Notes under the pieces: model-generated | What the model saw: only the letters and a program-made list of their open reading frames with translations | Told to the model about the DNA's origin: nothing | The model's database searches: none | Position numbers and translations under genes: made by a program | NCBI RefSeq assembly: GCF_022647665.1 | Contig: NZ_CP071872.1 | Coordinates: forward strand, 7,564,001 to 7,628,000 | Source: Streptomyces formicae | GTDB taxonomy: Bacteria; Actinomycetota; Actinomycetes; Streptomycetales; Streptomycetaceae | Length of the DNA stretch: 64,000 nucleotides | Reading direction: 5' to 3' | Part shown: positions 1 to 8,586 of the stretch, in pieces | Layout of the letters: each line of letters begins with the position of its first letter | Position numbering within the stretch: the stretch's first letter is position 1

Positions 1-82
1 TCCGGGTCGTCTATGAGGCTCACAAGCTGCGGAGCCGGGAGAGAGCACGTGGGGCGTCGATGGTGTCGCGCCGGAGTGACGG

Positions 83-295
83 TCATCGGTGGGCGTCCGC
101 GAGGTGCCGGCACAACCTCACGTTGCAGTCACTCACGCAGCTACCGTCACCGTTCGCCTTGGCGTGGTCGCGGTCCATGGCGACCTTGTCGCAGTGCGCA
201 CATCCGGCGACAGGGTGAGGAATCGGCAGCGGCCCCAATGGCAGGGCGTCGGTCCTCCCTGTGGTGCTTGCGTGCGTCGTGGTCTTACTCGCCAT
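83..295 (-). CDS. Small cysteine-rich hypothetical protein, 70 aa
   Basis: Encodes a short basic protein of unknown function. The sequence shows a C-x2-C pair (CAHC, about residues 32-35), a second pair C-x3-C (about 50-54) and a tail of the type SDCNVRLCRHLADAHR. I recognise this style from small Streptomyces proteins often found beside XRE regulators. The ATG at 295 was chosen because the family-like part begins with MASKTTTHAST; the longer open frame upstream looks non-coding. It is divergent from the XRE regulator at 468, fitting such a pairing. A metal-binding role is only inferred from the cysteines. Confidence 0.55.
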   Translation of the reverse strand: MASKTTTHASTTGRTDALPLGPLPIPHPVAGCAHCDKVAMDRDHAKANGDGSCVSDCNVRLCRHLADAHR

Positions 296-467
296 GGTCA
301 CCAACCCACTGTTCGAACAAGTCCGCTTCGGCTGTTGCCTGTTGATCCACGAAAGCGCGACCGACGCCGTGTGACCACGGCAGAAAGGCCGCAGTTTCGC
401 CGCACGCTGGCCGCACTGGCTACGCTGGCCAGGGAAGACGCACCGGCGCGAGAGGGGACGGGCCACG

Positions 468-719
468 ATGAGCAGTCGGCGACGGAGGTTGGCAGAGCGC
501 CGGAAAGCATGCGGGCTCAACCAAGAGGGATTCGCGGAAGCGGTAGGCGTTGACCGCTCGACCGTCCAGCGCTGGGAAAGCGGCAAGAACGACCCTCAAC
601 CGTGGCAGCGTCCGAGAATCGCAAAGGTACTGGCGATCACATCGGTAGAACTAGACGCGCTGCTTGTGCCCGATGCCTTCCCGAAGCCTCCGATTTGCGA
701 GAGGCGTACCAGGGACTAA
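468..719 (+). CDS. Short XRE-family HTH protein (possibly truncated)
   Basis: An 83-residue protein that is almost entirely one helix-turn-helix domain: residues 5-62 carry LAERRKACGLNQEGFAEAVGVDRSTVQRWESGK, the classic XRE recognition pattern. It would bind DNA as a transcription regulator. Streptomyces proteins that begin this way usually continue for 300-400 residues with TPR-like repeats, so this may be a stub ended by an early stop at 719. The IS701 element begins about 100 bases later and did not cause the stop. No obvious continuation of a TPR domain is seen before the element. Confidence 0.6.
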   Translation: MSSRRRRLAERRKACGLNQEGFAEAVGVDRSTVQRWESGKNDPQPWQRPRIAKVLAITSVELDALLVPDAFPKPPICERRTRD

Positions 720-819
720 AGGCGCTCCCAGAAGGTACTAAGTAGGTTGGGTTTCGTGACCGCCGCTGGCGTTTCAGTTATGCGCAAAGCCCCCGATAGC
801 CCAAGCCGTTAGCCTCAGG

Positions 820-823
820 CTAG
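820..823. repeat. Left 4-bp target duplication (CTAG) of IS701-type element
   Basis: CTAG is present on both outer edges of the insertion sequence (820-823 and 2226-2229). A four-base YTAR duplication is the known signature of IS701-family insertion. Removing the element and one CTAG leaves a 16-bp imperfect palindrome, CTCAGG-CTAG-TCTGAG. Confidence 0.75.
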
Positions 824-846
824 TACTGCAACGGTGTTTGACCTGA
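824..846 (+). repeat. Left terminal inverted repeat of IS701 element
   Basis: Starts TACTGCAACGGTGTTTG and pairs with 2203-2225 with two mismatches over 23 bases. The transposase binds such ends. Confidence 0.85.
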
Positions 847-986
847 TGGTTGGGCAGTTTCTGGTGGTGTGTGGCCGCGTCGTTTGTAGTGGCTGACGCG
901 GGCTTGGTGTTGTCGTCGGCGTCGCCAGTGGGACCAGTGCAGGACGTGGTCTATGGGTGCTGTTCGACGGTGGGCGAGGCGGTGGA

Positions 987-2198
987 TCAGCCGTCGGATT
1001 TCGGGGAGGGTGAGGGGTATGAGCTGGGAGGATCCGTTTCTGCTTTCCCTATGTCGGACGAGCGGGCCTTCAGGACGGTGAGGCAGGCGTGGGCTGCCAT
1101 CGCGAGGGTCATGTGCCGGTGCCAGCCGTCGTAACGGCGGACCTGGTAGTCGTCCAGGCCGCATTCCTGCTTCGCACTCTGGAAGCATTCCTCGACCGCC
1201 CACCGGCTGCCGGCGACATGGATGAGCTCGTCGAGGGTGGTCTCCGCGGGGCAGTAAGCGATGTAGTAGGAGATCTCTTGGGGTCGGCTCACGCTGCGGC
1301 GGGCGATCACCCAGTGCCGGCGGTCCTCGCGGTGCCATGGACGGACCTCGACCCTCGCCCAGTCGTAGACCCTTGGGCCGTGAGCCCCGTTTCCGCAGGA
1401 ACGGCGTTTCCACTTCTGCCGGGACAAGCCGGGAAACAGGTCGTGGACAGGGTGGTCGATGGCCCAGCGGGTGACGACGGTGTCGTGCCGGGTGGTAGCC
1501 ATGACATGGAAGACATCGGCCCGCTCGAGCTCGGACCGCCAGCCCTTGGAGAATCCGTAGGCGGCATCGGCGGTCACCCACCGGAAGGGGACCTTGTCCG
1601 CAATCGCCTTGCGGACCATCGCCTTCGCGGTGACGACCTTCGTCTCGAAGGCGACGTCATCCGCGATGCCTGCGGCCCGGCAGCGATCCCGGTCATCCGT
1701 CCACGAGGCGGGGAGATACAGGCGGCGGTCGATCAGCGTGCGGCCACGACGGCCGGCATAGGCGAGGAAGACCCCGATCTGGGAGTTCTCCGTCCGCCCG
1801 GCGGTCCCGGAATACTGGCGCTGAACCCCGGCCGAGCGGACACCCTTCTTCAAGAACCCGGTGTCGTCCACGATCAACACCGCCTCCGGATCGCCGAGAT
1901 GCTCGACCACATAGCCCCGCACATCGCCCAGGACCTCATCCGCGTCCCAGTCGATCCGGTTCAGCAGCCGGTGGATCCGGTCCGGACCCGCATGACCGGC
2001 CTCCTCCGCCAGCGTCCACCCGTTCTTCCGCTCCAACGGAGATATCAACCCCCGCATATACGCAAGCGCCGACTCACGCGGCTCCGACCTGGCAAAACGA
2101 TGCACGAACCGCTCATGCAAAGCCCTCAGCTCACCAGCCCACACCCGGGCCTCAGCAAGTTCCCCACCCATACACACACCAACGAACGACCTGGCCAC
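987..2198 (-). CDS. IS701-family DDE transposase
   Basis: A 403-residue DDE transposase that cuts and pastes its own element. Acidic catalytic motifs are visible: VLIVDDTGFLKKG (about residue 108), VTADAAYGFS (about 208) and a late glutamate in RWAVEECFQSAKQECGL (about 332). Length and motif order match the DDE_5/IS701 group. The frame opens with GTG at 2198; an ATG nine codons in (MGGELAEARVW) is an equally possible start and neither has a strong ribosome-binding site. No frameshift or internal stop is visible, so it is probably functional. Confidence 0.88.
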   Translation of the reverse strand: MARSFVGVCMGGELAEARVWAGELRALHERFVHRFARSEPRESALAYMRGLISPLERKNGWTLAEEAGHAGPDRIHRLLNRIDWDADEVLGDVRGYVVEHLGDPEAVLIVDDTGFLKKGVRSAGVQRQYSGTAGRTENSQIGVFLAYAGRRGRTLIDRRLYLPASWTDDRDRCRAAGIADDVAFETKVVTAKAMVRKAIADKVPFRWVTADAAYGFSKGWRSELERADVFHVMATTRHDTVVTRWAIDHPVHDLFPGLSRQKWKRRSCGNGAHGPRVYDWARVEVRPWHREDRRHWVIARRSVSRPQEISYYIAYCPAETTLDELIHVAGSRWAVEECFQSAKQECGLDDYQVRRYDGWHRHMTLAMAAHACLTVLKARSSDIGKAETDPPSSYPSPSPKSDG

Positions 2199-2202
2199 CA
2201 GT

Positions 2203-2225
2203 CACGGCAAACACCGTTGCAGTAC
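2203..2225 (-). repeat. Right terminal inverted repeat of IS701 element
   Basis: Inverse copy of 824-846, followed by the second CTAG at 2226-2229. The span 2230-2481 beyond it shows no convincing gene. Confidence 0.85.
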
Positions 2226-2481
2226 TAGTCTGAGTGTTGAGAGACCCCGAAGGCAACGAATTCTGCGTTCTTCGCAGCGAGTCCGACCGAGCCTCGACGA
2301 ACTCCTGACGCACCGACGAAGGACGCGCGGCCCGACTCGAAGTCCGGGACAGGAGGTGCCGCGGGCGGCCGGGCCGCCGTCCCGGAGCGCCTGGAGGAGT
2401 TTATGGGCTCCCCGTCCTGGGCCCCGGTCGGCGGCCGGAAGCGGCCCGACGAGCCGCACCGCCGTCGTCCACCTCACTGCG

Positions 2482-2940
2482 CTAACGGTCGTGAAGCACC
2501 TTCGGCCGGGTCACAGGGACGACGGTGAGCAAGTCGTCCAGCCCTTTGAAGTCATCCGGGTTGGTGGTGAAGAGGGGAAGCTCCTCGGCGATGGCGATCG
2601 CGGCAATCATCAGGTCGGCCACCCGGCGCCTCGGCTTGCGGCCGGCGCTGATCACGGCGGCGCAGACTCTGCCGTAGATCCGGGCGGCCTCCGCATCGAA
2701 AGGAATGGGGTCGAACTCGTTCTCAGCGCGCTGGAGTACATCCATGCGCCGGGCCCTCTCGGCGTGTTCGTCGTAGTCGTCCTGTTCGACATTGCCGCGC
2801 ACTTCGTGCGGACCCGCGGAAAGTTCGGCCAGCGTGATGGCGCTGACGGCCATCTCGGCGGGAAGTTCCCCGGGGTCGATCCACCTGCGCAGGATCATGA
2901 TGTTGGTGTCGAGCAGGCCCTGCTCGTGCTCAACGGGCAT
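2482..2940 (-). CDS. PIN-domain toxin, VapC-like
   Basis: A 152-residue PIN-domain ribonuclease predicted to be the toxin of a type II toxin-antitoxin pair. The first acidic residue sits in GLLDTNIMIL (about 8-17), a second in ITLAELSAG (Glu about 39), and the third cluster in RRVADLMIAAIAIAEELPLFTTNPDDF (about 105-131), the usual four-acid Mg site of VapC nucleases. Its start overlaps the end of the upstream antitoxin by 11 bases, the normal coupling for such pairs. The substrate, usually tRNA or rRNA in this family, cannot be told from sequence. Confidence 0.85.
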   Translation of the reverse strand: MPVEHEQGLLDTNIMILRRWIDPGELPAEMAVSAITLAELSAGPHEVRGNVEQDDYDEHAERARRMDVLQRAENEFDPIPFDAEAARIYGRVCAAVISAGRKPRRRVADLMIAAIAIAEELPLFTTNPDDFKGLDDLLTVVPVTRPKVLHDR

Positions 2941-3199
2941 ACGGGTCGTCCAGCTCCTGCTCGGCTGTGGCCTCCTGGTCGGCGCGGAAGGCGTCCAGCG
3001 AGATGTCGGGGGCTGTGCGCGACATGGCCGCGAATTCGCTGCGCGGGACGAAGCGCCTGCGTCTGCGCAGGGGAACGAGCTCGCCGATCTGGTGGCCGTC
3101 CCGGGTCACGGTGAATGCCTGGCCACCCTGGACGGCGTCCATGATCTCCTTGGACCTGGTGCGGAGGTCGCGCTGGGTGATCTCGGGCTGAGCTGTCAT
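2930..3199 (-). CDS. Phd/YefM-type antitoxin
   Basis: An 89-residue prevent-host-death antitoxin that would neutralise the adjacent PIN toxin and repress the operon. The N-terminal half reads ITQRDLRTRSKEIMDAVQGG and then FTVTRDGHQIGELVPL, the standard Phd fold; the acidic C-terminal tail (about 55-89) is the expected toxin-binding segment. Start taken at ATG 3199 (MTAQPEITQ) by family fit; ATG 3226 in frame is an alternative. It precedes and overlaps the toxin gene. Confidence 0.83.
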   Translation of the reverse strand: MTAQPEITQRDLRTRSKEIMDAVQGGQAFTVTRDGHQIGELVPLRRRRRFVPRSEFAAMSRTAPDISLDAFRADQEATAEQELDDPYAR

Positions 3200-3465
3200 G
3201 CCGTCCACGATAGCGGGCTGTGCCATCAGGTGCTACCACGTGGCACGCCGGGCGGAGTGGGCGACGTCGGTCAGACCCTCGGGCTCCGGGCCCTTGTTGT
3301 CGCTGCGCTTGTCGAACCCCACGCACCGCCCGATGCTGGCGGTGGCGAACGAGGGCACGGGGACGACCTCGTTCTACACGATCACCCGCTGAGGCGGGCC
3401 GCCTCCGAAGCAGCCCCAGGGGACGCGCGGGCGGTGCCGTGTCACAGGTGCCGCCCGTACGTACG

Positions 3466-4296
3466 TCACAGGTACCGCCCGTACTCGTCCAGCACCCGCA
3501 GCACCTCGTCCTCCCCCGCCGGCGGCAGTTGCAGCACCACTTCCTCCACGCCCAGTTCGGCGTAGTGCCCCAGCTTCCCCGGTGACGGCAGGACCGCGTA
3601 CGGGACGACCTGGAGCGACTTCGGGTCGCGGCCGGCGCCCTCCCACGCGGCGCGCAGCACCGGCAGGGACTCCGTCAGGCCGCGGCCGCCGATCGGGAGC
3701 CAGCCGTCGGCGTAGTCGGCGACGTGGGAGAAGAGGACGGGTCCTGCGGCTCCGCCCACCAGGGTGCGGGGGGCCGCGCCGGTGAAGGGCTTCGGGTGGG
3801 CGTGGGAGGGGCGTACGGAGGTGAAGTCGCCCTTGTAGGGGGTCGGTTCGGGGGCCCACAGGGCGCGCATCACGTGCATCCGGTCGCGGGCGAGGTCGCG
3901 ACGGGCCGGCCAGTCGACGCCGTGGTCCGCGGCCTCCTCGCGGTTCCAGCCGAAGCCGACGCCGAGGGTGAACCGGCCGCCGCTGACGAAGTCCAGGGTG
4001 GCGATCTGCTTGGCGAGGGCGATGGGGTCGTGCTGGGTGACGAGGGTGATGCCGGTGCCCAGGCCGAGGCGGGTGGTCACGGCCGCCGCCTGGGCGAGGG
4101 CGACGAAGGGGTCCAGGGTGCGCCCGTACTCGCGCGGCAGGTCGCCGCCCGCCGGGTACGGAGTCGTGCGCTCCACCGGGATGTGGGTGTGCTCGGGGAG
4201 GTACAGCCCGGCGAAGCCGCGCTCCTCCAGTTCGCGCGCCAGCCGCACCGGCGCGATCGTCTCGTCCGTCAGGAAGATCGTCGTCGAGATCCGCAT
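3466..4296 (-). CDS. LLM-class F420-dependent oxidoreductase
   Basis: A 276-residue luciferase-like (bacterial LLM) TIM-barrel oxidoreductase, probably using coenzyme F420. It opens MRISTTIFLTDETIAPVRLARELEERGFAGLYLPEHTHIP, and contains LGTGITLVTQHDPIALAKQIATLD and GRFTLGVGFGWNREE, hallmarks of the F420-dependent TIGR03619-like group. Its substrate is unknown. It stands alone between the toxin-antitoxin pair and the divergent PHP hydrolase, and no copy of the palindrome found before two other LLM genes of this window is seen before it. Stop at 3466 follows EYGRYL. Confidence 0.85.
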   Translation of the reverse strand: MRISTTIFLTDETIAPVRLARELEERGFAGLYLPEHTHIPVERTTPYPAGGDLPREYGRTLDPFVALAQAAAVTTRLGLGTGITLVTQHDPIALAKQIATLDFVSGGRFTLGVGFGWNREEAADHGVDWPARRDLARDRMHVMRALWAPEPTPYKGDFTSVRPSHAHPKPFTGAAPRTLVGGAAGPVLFSHVADYADGWLPIGGRGLTESLPVLRAAWEGAGRDPKSLQVVPYAVLPSPGKLGHYAELGVEEVVLQLPPAGEDEVLRVLDEYGRYL

Positions 4297-4399
4297 GCCC
4301 CAAGGTATGCCTCACGGCGGCGGGGAACGCCATACCGCCGCAATCCCTCAATCCCCCTGTCTTGCCCTGCGGTTCACGACCGGGTACGAGCGTGAAGGC

Positions 4400-5920
4400 A
4401 TGTGCGATGACGAGAACCACCCCAGCAGCGGCATCAGCAGACGCGGACTGTTCGTGACGGGAGCGGCCGCCGCGCTTACGTTGAGCAGTGTGAGCTTCGC
4501 CGAGGCAGCAGAGCACGAGGGCACCACGACCAAGGTCGTGAGCGGCACGCTGCCGCCCGGCTCCCCCGACTTCGTCTACCTCCCCGTCCGGATCCCGCGC
4601 GGCGTCTCGGAGATCCGGGTCTCGTACACGTACGAGAGGCCGTCCTTGCCGGCCGGGACCCAGGGCAACGCCCTCGACATCGGCATCTTCGACGAGCGCG
4701 GTACGGAGCTCGGCGGGGAGGGCTTCCGGGGCTGGTCGGGCGGGGCCCGCGGCGAGTTCTTCATCCGGGGCGACGAGGCGACGCCGGGGTACATCCCGGG
4801 GCCGCTCCGCGCGGGCACCTGGTACATCGCGCTCGGGCCCTACACCGTCGCGCCCGAGGGGCTGCCGTACGCGGTGACGATCACGCTCACCCACGGGACC
4901 CCGGCGGCGACGCCCGAGCCGGTGTACCCGCCCGAGCGGGCCAGGGGGCGGGGCCGCGCCTGGTACCGGGGCGACTGCCACCTGCACTCCTGGTACTCGG
5001 ACGGGCGCCGCACCCCCGAGGAGATCGCCGCGCTCGCCCGCGCCGCCGGTCTGGACTTCATCAACAGCAGTGAGCACAACACGCATTCCGCGCACGGCGC
5101 GTGGGCGGCGGCGGCCGGGGACGACCTGCTCGTGCTCCTCGGCGAGGAGGTCACCACCCGCAACGGGCACGTCGTCGCCCTCGGCACCGACCCCGGGACG
5201 TTCGTGGACTGGCGCTACCGCGCCCGCGACAACCGCTTCGGCCACTACGCACGCGAGATCCGCCGCGCCGGGGGCCTCGTCGTCCCCGCCCACCCGCACG
5301 CCACCTGCATCGGCTGCAACTGGAAGTTCGGCTTCGGCGAGGCCGACGCGGTCGAGGTGTGGAACGGCCCGTACACCCCGGACGACGAGGTGTCGCTCGC
5401 GGACTGGGACAGCATGCTCGTCGCCTCCGCGCGCTCCGGGCGGCGCTGGACCCCCGCGATGGGCAGCAGCGACGCCCACCGCGACCCCGACCCCGTCGGC
5501 ACCCCGCAGACCGTCGTCCTCGCCGACGACCTGACCCGCGAGGCGATCCTGGACGGCATCCGCGCGGGCCGCTGCTACGTAGCCGAGTCGAAGAACGTGT
5601 CGGTGGCGCTGAGCGCGTCCGGCGGCCGCGGGCAGCACGCGGGCATCGGCGAGCGGCTGCGGGTCGGCGCCGACGACCCGGTGACGGTCCGCCTGGAGGT
5701 GACCGGCGCCCCCGGCCGCACCGCCCGCCTCGTCACCGACCAGGGCGTCCTGCACACGGCGACGCTCCCGGCGGAGGGCACGGGCGTGGTGGAGTGGCGT
5801 ACGACGGCGGCGTACGCGACGTACGTCCGCGCCGAGGTGCGCCACGCGCCGGTCGTCCCCGTCCCCGGTCTCCCGGGGCCTCTGGCGGCGTTCACGAACC
5901 CGGTCTTCATCGGCACGTGA
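4400..5920 (+). CDS. Tat-exported CehA/McbA-family PHP metallohydrolase
   Basis: A 506-residue secreted metal-dependent hydrolase or phosphoesterase. Residues 13-40 form a Tat signal (SRRGLFVTGAAAALTLSSVSFAEA). After a beta-rich region comes a PHP domain with GDCHLHSWYSDG (HxH), INSSEHNTHS, GEEVTTRNGHVVALG, PAHPHATC and GSSDAHRDP, together the expected metal ligands. CehA/McbA relatives include a carbaryl hydrolase, but the substrate here is open. ATG 4400 was chosen because the signal peptide starts just after it; the frame upstream overlaps the divergent LLM gene and looks non-coding. The Shine-Dalgarno spacing (GAAGG, about 1 nt) is poor. Confidence 0.85.
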   Translation: MCDDENHPSSGISRRGLFVTGAAAALTLSSVSFAEAAEHEGTTTKVVSGTLPPGSPDFVYLPVRIPRGVSEIRVSYTYERPSLPAGTQGNALDIGIFDERGTELGGEGFRGWSGGARGEFFIRGDEATPGYIPGPLRAGTWYIALGPYTVAPEGLPYAVTITLTHGTPAATPEPVYPPERARGRGRAWYRGDCHLHSWYSDGRRTPEEIAALARAAGLDFINSSEHNTHSAHGAWAAAAGDDLLVLLGEEVTTRNGHVVALGTDPGTFVDWRYRARDNRFGHYAREIRRAGGLVVPAHPHATCIGCNWKFGFGEADAVEVWNGPYTPDDEVSLADWDSMLVASARSGRRWTPAMGSSDAHRDPDPVGTPQTVVLADDLTREAILDGIRAGRCYVAESKNVSVALSASGGRGQHAGIGERLRVGADDPVTVRLEVTGAPGRTARLVTDQGVLHTATLPAEGTGVVEWRTTAAYATYVRAEVRHAPVVPVPGLPGPLAAFTNPVFIGT

Positions 5921-5926
5921 GGACGC

Positions 5927-5957
5927 TTGAACCTCCCGCAGCGGGAGGTTCTAACGT
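5927..5957 (+). promoter_or_regulatory. MerR-type operator/promoter with 19-bp spacer
   Basis: A -35-like TTGAAC (5927-5932) and -10-like TAACGT (5952-5957) are separated by 19 bp, the over-long spacer that MerR proteins untwist. Between and over them lies a perfect 11-bp inverted repeat with one central base (5929-5951, GAACCTCCCGC-A-GCGGGAGGTTC). The start codon of the MerR gene is only 7 nt past the -10, implying autoregulation from a leaderless transcript. Confidence 0.8.
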
Positions 5958-5963
5958 GACGGC

Positions 5964-6731
5964 GTGACCGGACAACGATGGAGCGTCGGCGAGGTCGCGC
6001 GGGCCAGTGGACTGACCGTGCGGGCGCTGTACCACTACGACGAGATCGGCCTGGCGGGGGCGAGCGAGCGCACCGCGTCCGGGCACCGCCGCTACACCGA
6101 AGCGGATCTGCGGCGGCTGTACCGGGTGCGGGCGCTGCGCGGGCTCGGGCTGTCGCTGGAGGACATCGGCGGCGTGCTCGCGGACACGCCGGACTGCCCG
6201 GCAGGCGAGCTCGGCGGGATGCGGGAGCTGCTCGCCGCCCAGCTGCGGGCGCTCGACACGCAGGCGGAGCGGATCGACGAACTGCGCGGGCGCATCCGCG
6301 GGTTGCTGAGCCGGGTCGAGGACGACGCATCGATGCCCGGTCCCGACCAGTTCATGACGACCTTGGAGTTGATGACCGTGTACGAGACGTCGTTCACGCC
6401 GGAGCAGCGGCAGCTGCTGGCCGACCGGACGACCGGGCTCGGCCCGGAGGCCGTGGAGACGGCCAGGAACGAGTTCGCCGGACTCGTCGAAGAGTTCCTG
6501 CGGCATGTCGAGGCCGGCACTCCGGTCACCGATCCGGCGGTGCGGGAGTTGCAGCGGCGCTGGGACGCGGTCGGGAACCTCTTCCACGGCGGCGACGAGG
6601 GCGTCACGAACGTCGCGCAGACCGTGTGGCAGGAGAACGCCCAGGAGATCGCCCGGACCCTGCCCTGGCCCCCTGAGAAGTTCATCGAAGTGATCGGTTA
6701 CGTGCAGCAGGTGCGCGCGTCGGTCTCCTGA
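5964..6731 (+). CDS. MerR-family regulator with TipAS-type effector domain
   Basis: A 255-residue activator. Residues 5-75 are a MerR winged helix (WSVGEVARASGLTVRALYHYDEIGL, then SGHRRYTEADLRRLYRVRALRGLGLSLEDI), followed by a dimerisation helix and a C-terminal domain (about 130-250) resembling the TipAS ligand-binding fold of TipAL-like proteins (LMTVYETSFTPEQRQLL, and ERL-type helices). Such domains bind hydrophobic drugs or peptides. GTG 5964 was chosen by the position of the HTH and of the palindromic promoter. It converges on the permease gene across a strong terminator; its other targets are not evident. Confidence 0.87.
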   Translation: MTGQRWSVGEVARASGLTVRALYHYDEIGLAGASERTASGHRRYTEADLRRLYRVRALRGLGLSLEDIGGVLADTPDCPAGELGGMRELLAAQLRALDTQAERIDELRGRIRGLLSRVEDDASMPGPDQFMTTLELMTVYETSFTPEQRQLLADRTTGLGPEAVETARNEFAGLVEEFLRHVEAGTPVTDPAVRELQRRWDAVGNLFHGGDEGVTNVAQTVWQENAQEIARTLPWPPEKFIEVIGYVQQVRASVS

Positions 6732-6742
6732 GCCGTACGGAG

Positions 6743-6777
6743 CGGGCCCGGCCCCCCGCAGTGGGGGGCCGGGCCCG
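6743..6777. terminator. Bidirectional hairpin terminator
   Basis: A perfect 15-bp GC stem (CGGGCCCGGCCCCCC and its complement) with a 5-nt loop sits between the convergent MerR and permease genes. There is no U-tract on either side, as is common in Streptomyces. Confidence 0.8.
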
Positions 6778-6807
6778 GACGTCAGCCGGAGAGTGGGAGG
6801 GGGCGGC

Positions 6808-8367
6808 TCAGTCGGCGACCACCAGGGACGGGGTCTCCTTCGTCAGCACCTCGCCGCGGAAGAACGCCGGGCTGCGGCGCTGCATGACCAGCATGATGAC
6901 GCCGCCCAGGAGCAGCAGGCCGACGCCGATCACGAAGACCGAGCCGACGCCGAGGACCGCGGAGCCGGAGCCGTAGGCCGGGTCCCACATGTCGTACAGC
7001 GTCTTGCCGAAGACCGCCGCGAGCAGGGTTCCGCCGAGGACCGGGAAGAGGCCCTTGAAGGCGAAGTCGCGGCCCGAGCGGAAGAGTTCGCCGCGGAAGT
7101 ACCAGGCACAGGCGAAGGCGGTCAGCGCGTAGTAGAAGCAGATCATGAGGCCGAGTGCGTAGATGGTGTCGACCAGGACGTGCTCGCTGACCAGGGTCAT
7201 GACCGTGTAGAACGCGCCGGTGGCGACGCCCGCGACGACGGTGGCCTTGCCGGGGGTGCGGAAGCGGGGGCTGACCCGGGCGAAGGAGGCGGGCAGGGCT
7301 TCGTACGCCGACATCGCGAGCACCGTGCGGGCGACCGGGATGAACGTCGTCTGGAGGCTGGCGGCGGCCGACGCGAGGACGGCGACGAAGAGCGCGATGC
7401 CGAGGACCGGGCCCATCACCGGGCCGGCGAGGGCGGCGAAGACGTTGTCGGAGGTGTCCGGGTTGGCGAGGCCGAGGCCCTTGTCGCCCGCGCCGACGGC
7501 CATCTGCGCGGCGATGCCGGTGGCGAGGTACGAGCCGACGAGCACGACCATCGCGATGAGCGCGGCGCGGCCGGGGGTCCTGGCGGAGCCGGTGGTCTCC
7601 TCGTTGGTGGAGAGACAGGCGTCCCAGCCCCAGTACATGAAGATCGAGAGGGAGAGCCCGGCGGTGAAGGCCGCGAAGGACTGGACCGCGAAGGGGTTCA
7701 TCCAGGACCAGGAGAAGTCGACGCCGGTGTCGAGGGCGCCGCTGCCGGCCTTCTGGAAGGCGAGAACGACGAAGACGGCGAGGACGACGAGCTGGAGGCC
7801 GACGAGGGCGTACTGAACACCCTTCGTCGCCGTCATGCCGCGGTAGCTGATCGCGGTGGCGACGGCGATCAGGACGAGGCAGGTGATGATGTGGACGGCC
7901 TTGTTGCCGTCGAGTGCGGCGATGGACTCGCTGCCGCTGATCTCACCCGCGAGCAGCCAGAAGTAGGAGGTCGCGACGCCGGCGAGGTTGGAGAGCACGA
8001 TGATCGTGGCGATCACCAGGCCCCAGCCGCACATCCAGCCCACGTGCGGTCCGAACGCCTTCACCGTCCAGGTGAAGGAGGTGCCGCAGTCCGGCATGGC
8101 GCGGTTGAGCTCGCGGTACGCGAAGGCGACGAGCAGCATCGGCAGGAAGCCGGCCAGGAAGACCGCCGGCATCTGCAGGCCGACCTCGCCTGCCGTGGAG
8201 CCGAGGGTGGACGTGAGGCAGTAGACGGGGGCGACGGTCGAGATACCGATGACGGCACTGCCGAGGAGGCCGACGGAGTTCCCGCCGAGCCCCTTGGTGC
8301 GGACACCCCCATCGGGGCGCCCCCGTACCGTGTCTCCGACCTGGGGCCGGGTCTCCAGCTGAGTCAT
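6808..8367 (-). CDS. APC-superfamily amino acid permease
   Basis: A 519-residue multi-pass transporter of the amino acid-polyamine-organocation superfamily. About twelve hydrophobic segments follow a soluble N-terminus, starting with VGLLGSAVIGISTVAPVY and later WMCGWGLVIATIIVLSNLAGV and GLMICFYYALTAFACAWYF. The first helix GISTVAPVY is a typical APC unwound segment. ATG 8367 (MTQLETRPQVGD) fits homologues I recall; a further in-frame ATG at 8427 has no better support. The substrate is probably an amino acid or amine. About 220 bases separate it from the aldehyde dehydrogenase gene on the same strand. Confidence 0.85.
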   Translation of the reverse strand: MTQLETRPQVGDTVRGRPDGGVRTKGLGGNSVGLLGSAVIGISTVAPVYCLTSTLGSTAGEVGLQMPAVFLAGFLPMLLVAFAYRELNRAMPDCGTSFTWTVKAFGPHVGWMCGWGLVIATIIVLSNLAGVATSYFWLLAGEISGSESIAALDGNKAVHIITCLVLIAVATAISYRGMTATKGVQYALVGLQLVVLAVFVVLAFQKAGSGALDTGVDFSWSWMNPFAVQSFAAFTAGLSLSIFMYWGWDACLSTNEETTGSARTPGRAALIAMVVLVGSYLATGIAAQMAVGAGDKGLGLANPDTSDNVFAALAGPVMGPVLGIALFVAVLASAAASLQTTFIPVARTVLAMSAYEALPASFARVSPRFRTPGKATVVAGVATGAFYTVMTLVSEHVLVDTIYALGLMICFYYALTAFACAWYFRGELFRSGRDFAFKGLFPVLGGTLLAAVFGKTLYDMWDPAYGSGSAVLGVGSVFVIGVGLLLLGGVIMLVMQRRSPAFFRGEVLTKETPSLVVAD

Positions 8368-8586
8368 GAAGAGGACGTTAAATGCTGCGGTTCCCGTATC
8401 CGGAGGCGTGAACTCCGAATATCGCACCTTGGATACCTCCCGCTCAACGCCACTTCGATCAGCGATTGAAAGGTCAACGAGCGTCGACCCGTAGCGTTCG
8501 CAGGCTCAGGCGCCCGGTTCCGGAATGCGGAAACCGTAGACCTGTCCGTTTTGCCCAGTTTGAAAATTTCCCGTGCGGTTCATGTC

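Larger units (their letters stand above)
824..2225 (-). mobile_element. IS701-family insertion sequence, apparently complete
   Basis: A 1402-bp element with near-perfect terminal inverted repeats (824-846 and 2203-2225; the outer 17 bases are identical, 21 of 23 overall) and a single transposase gene on the minus strand. It is flanked by a CTAG duplication. The intact ends, full-length transposase and clean duplication suggest a fairly recent insertion that could still be active. Confidence 0.88.

Noticed and set aside
3198..3392. A short plus-strand ORF ending LAVANEGTGTTSFYTITR that looks like the tail of a real protein
   Set aside because: Only about 30 residues look coding, there is no start or upstream continuation and it overlaps the antitoxin promoter. 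It may be a gene remnant, but I cannot name a family or show a full gene.
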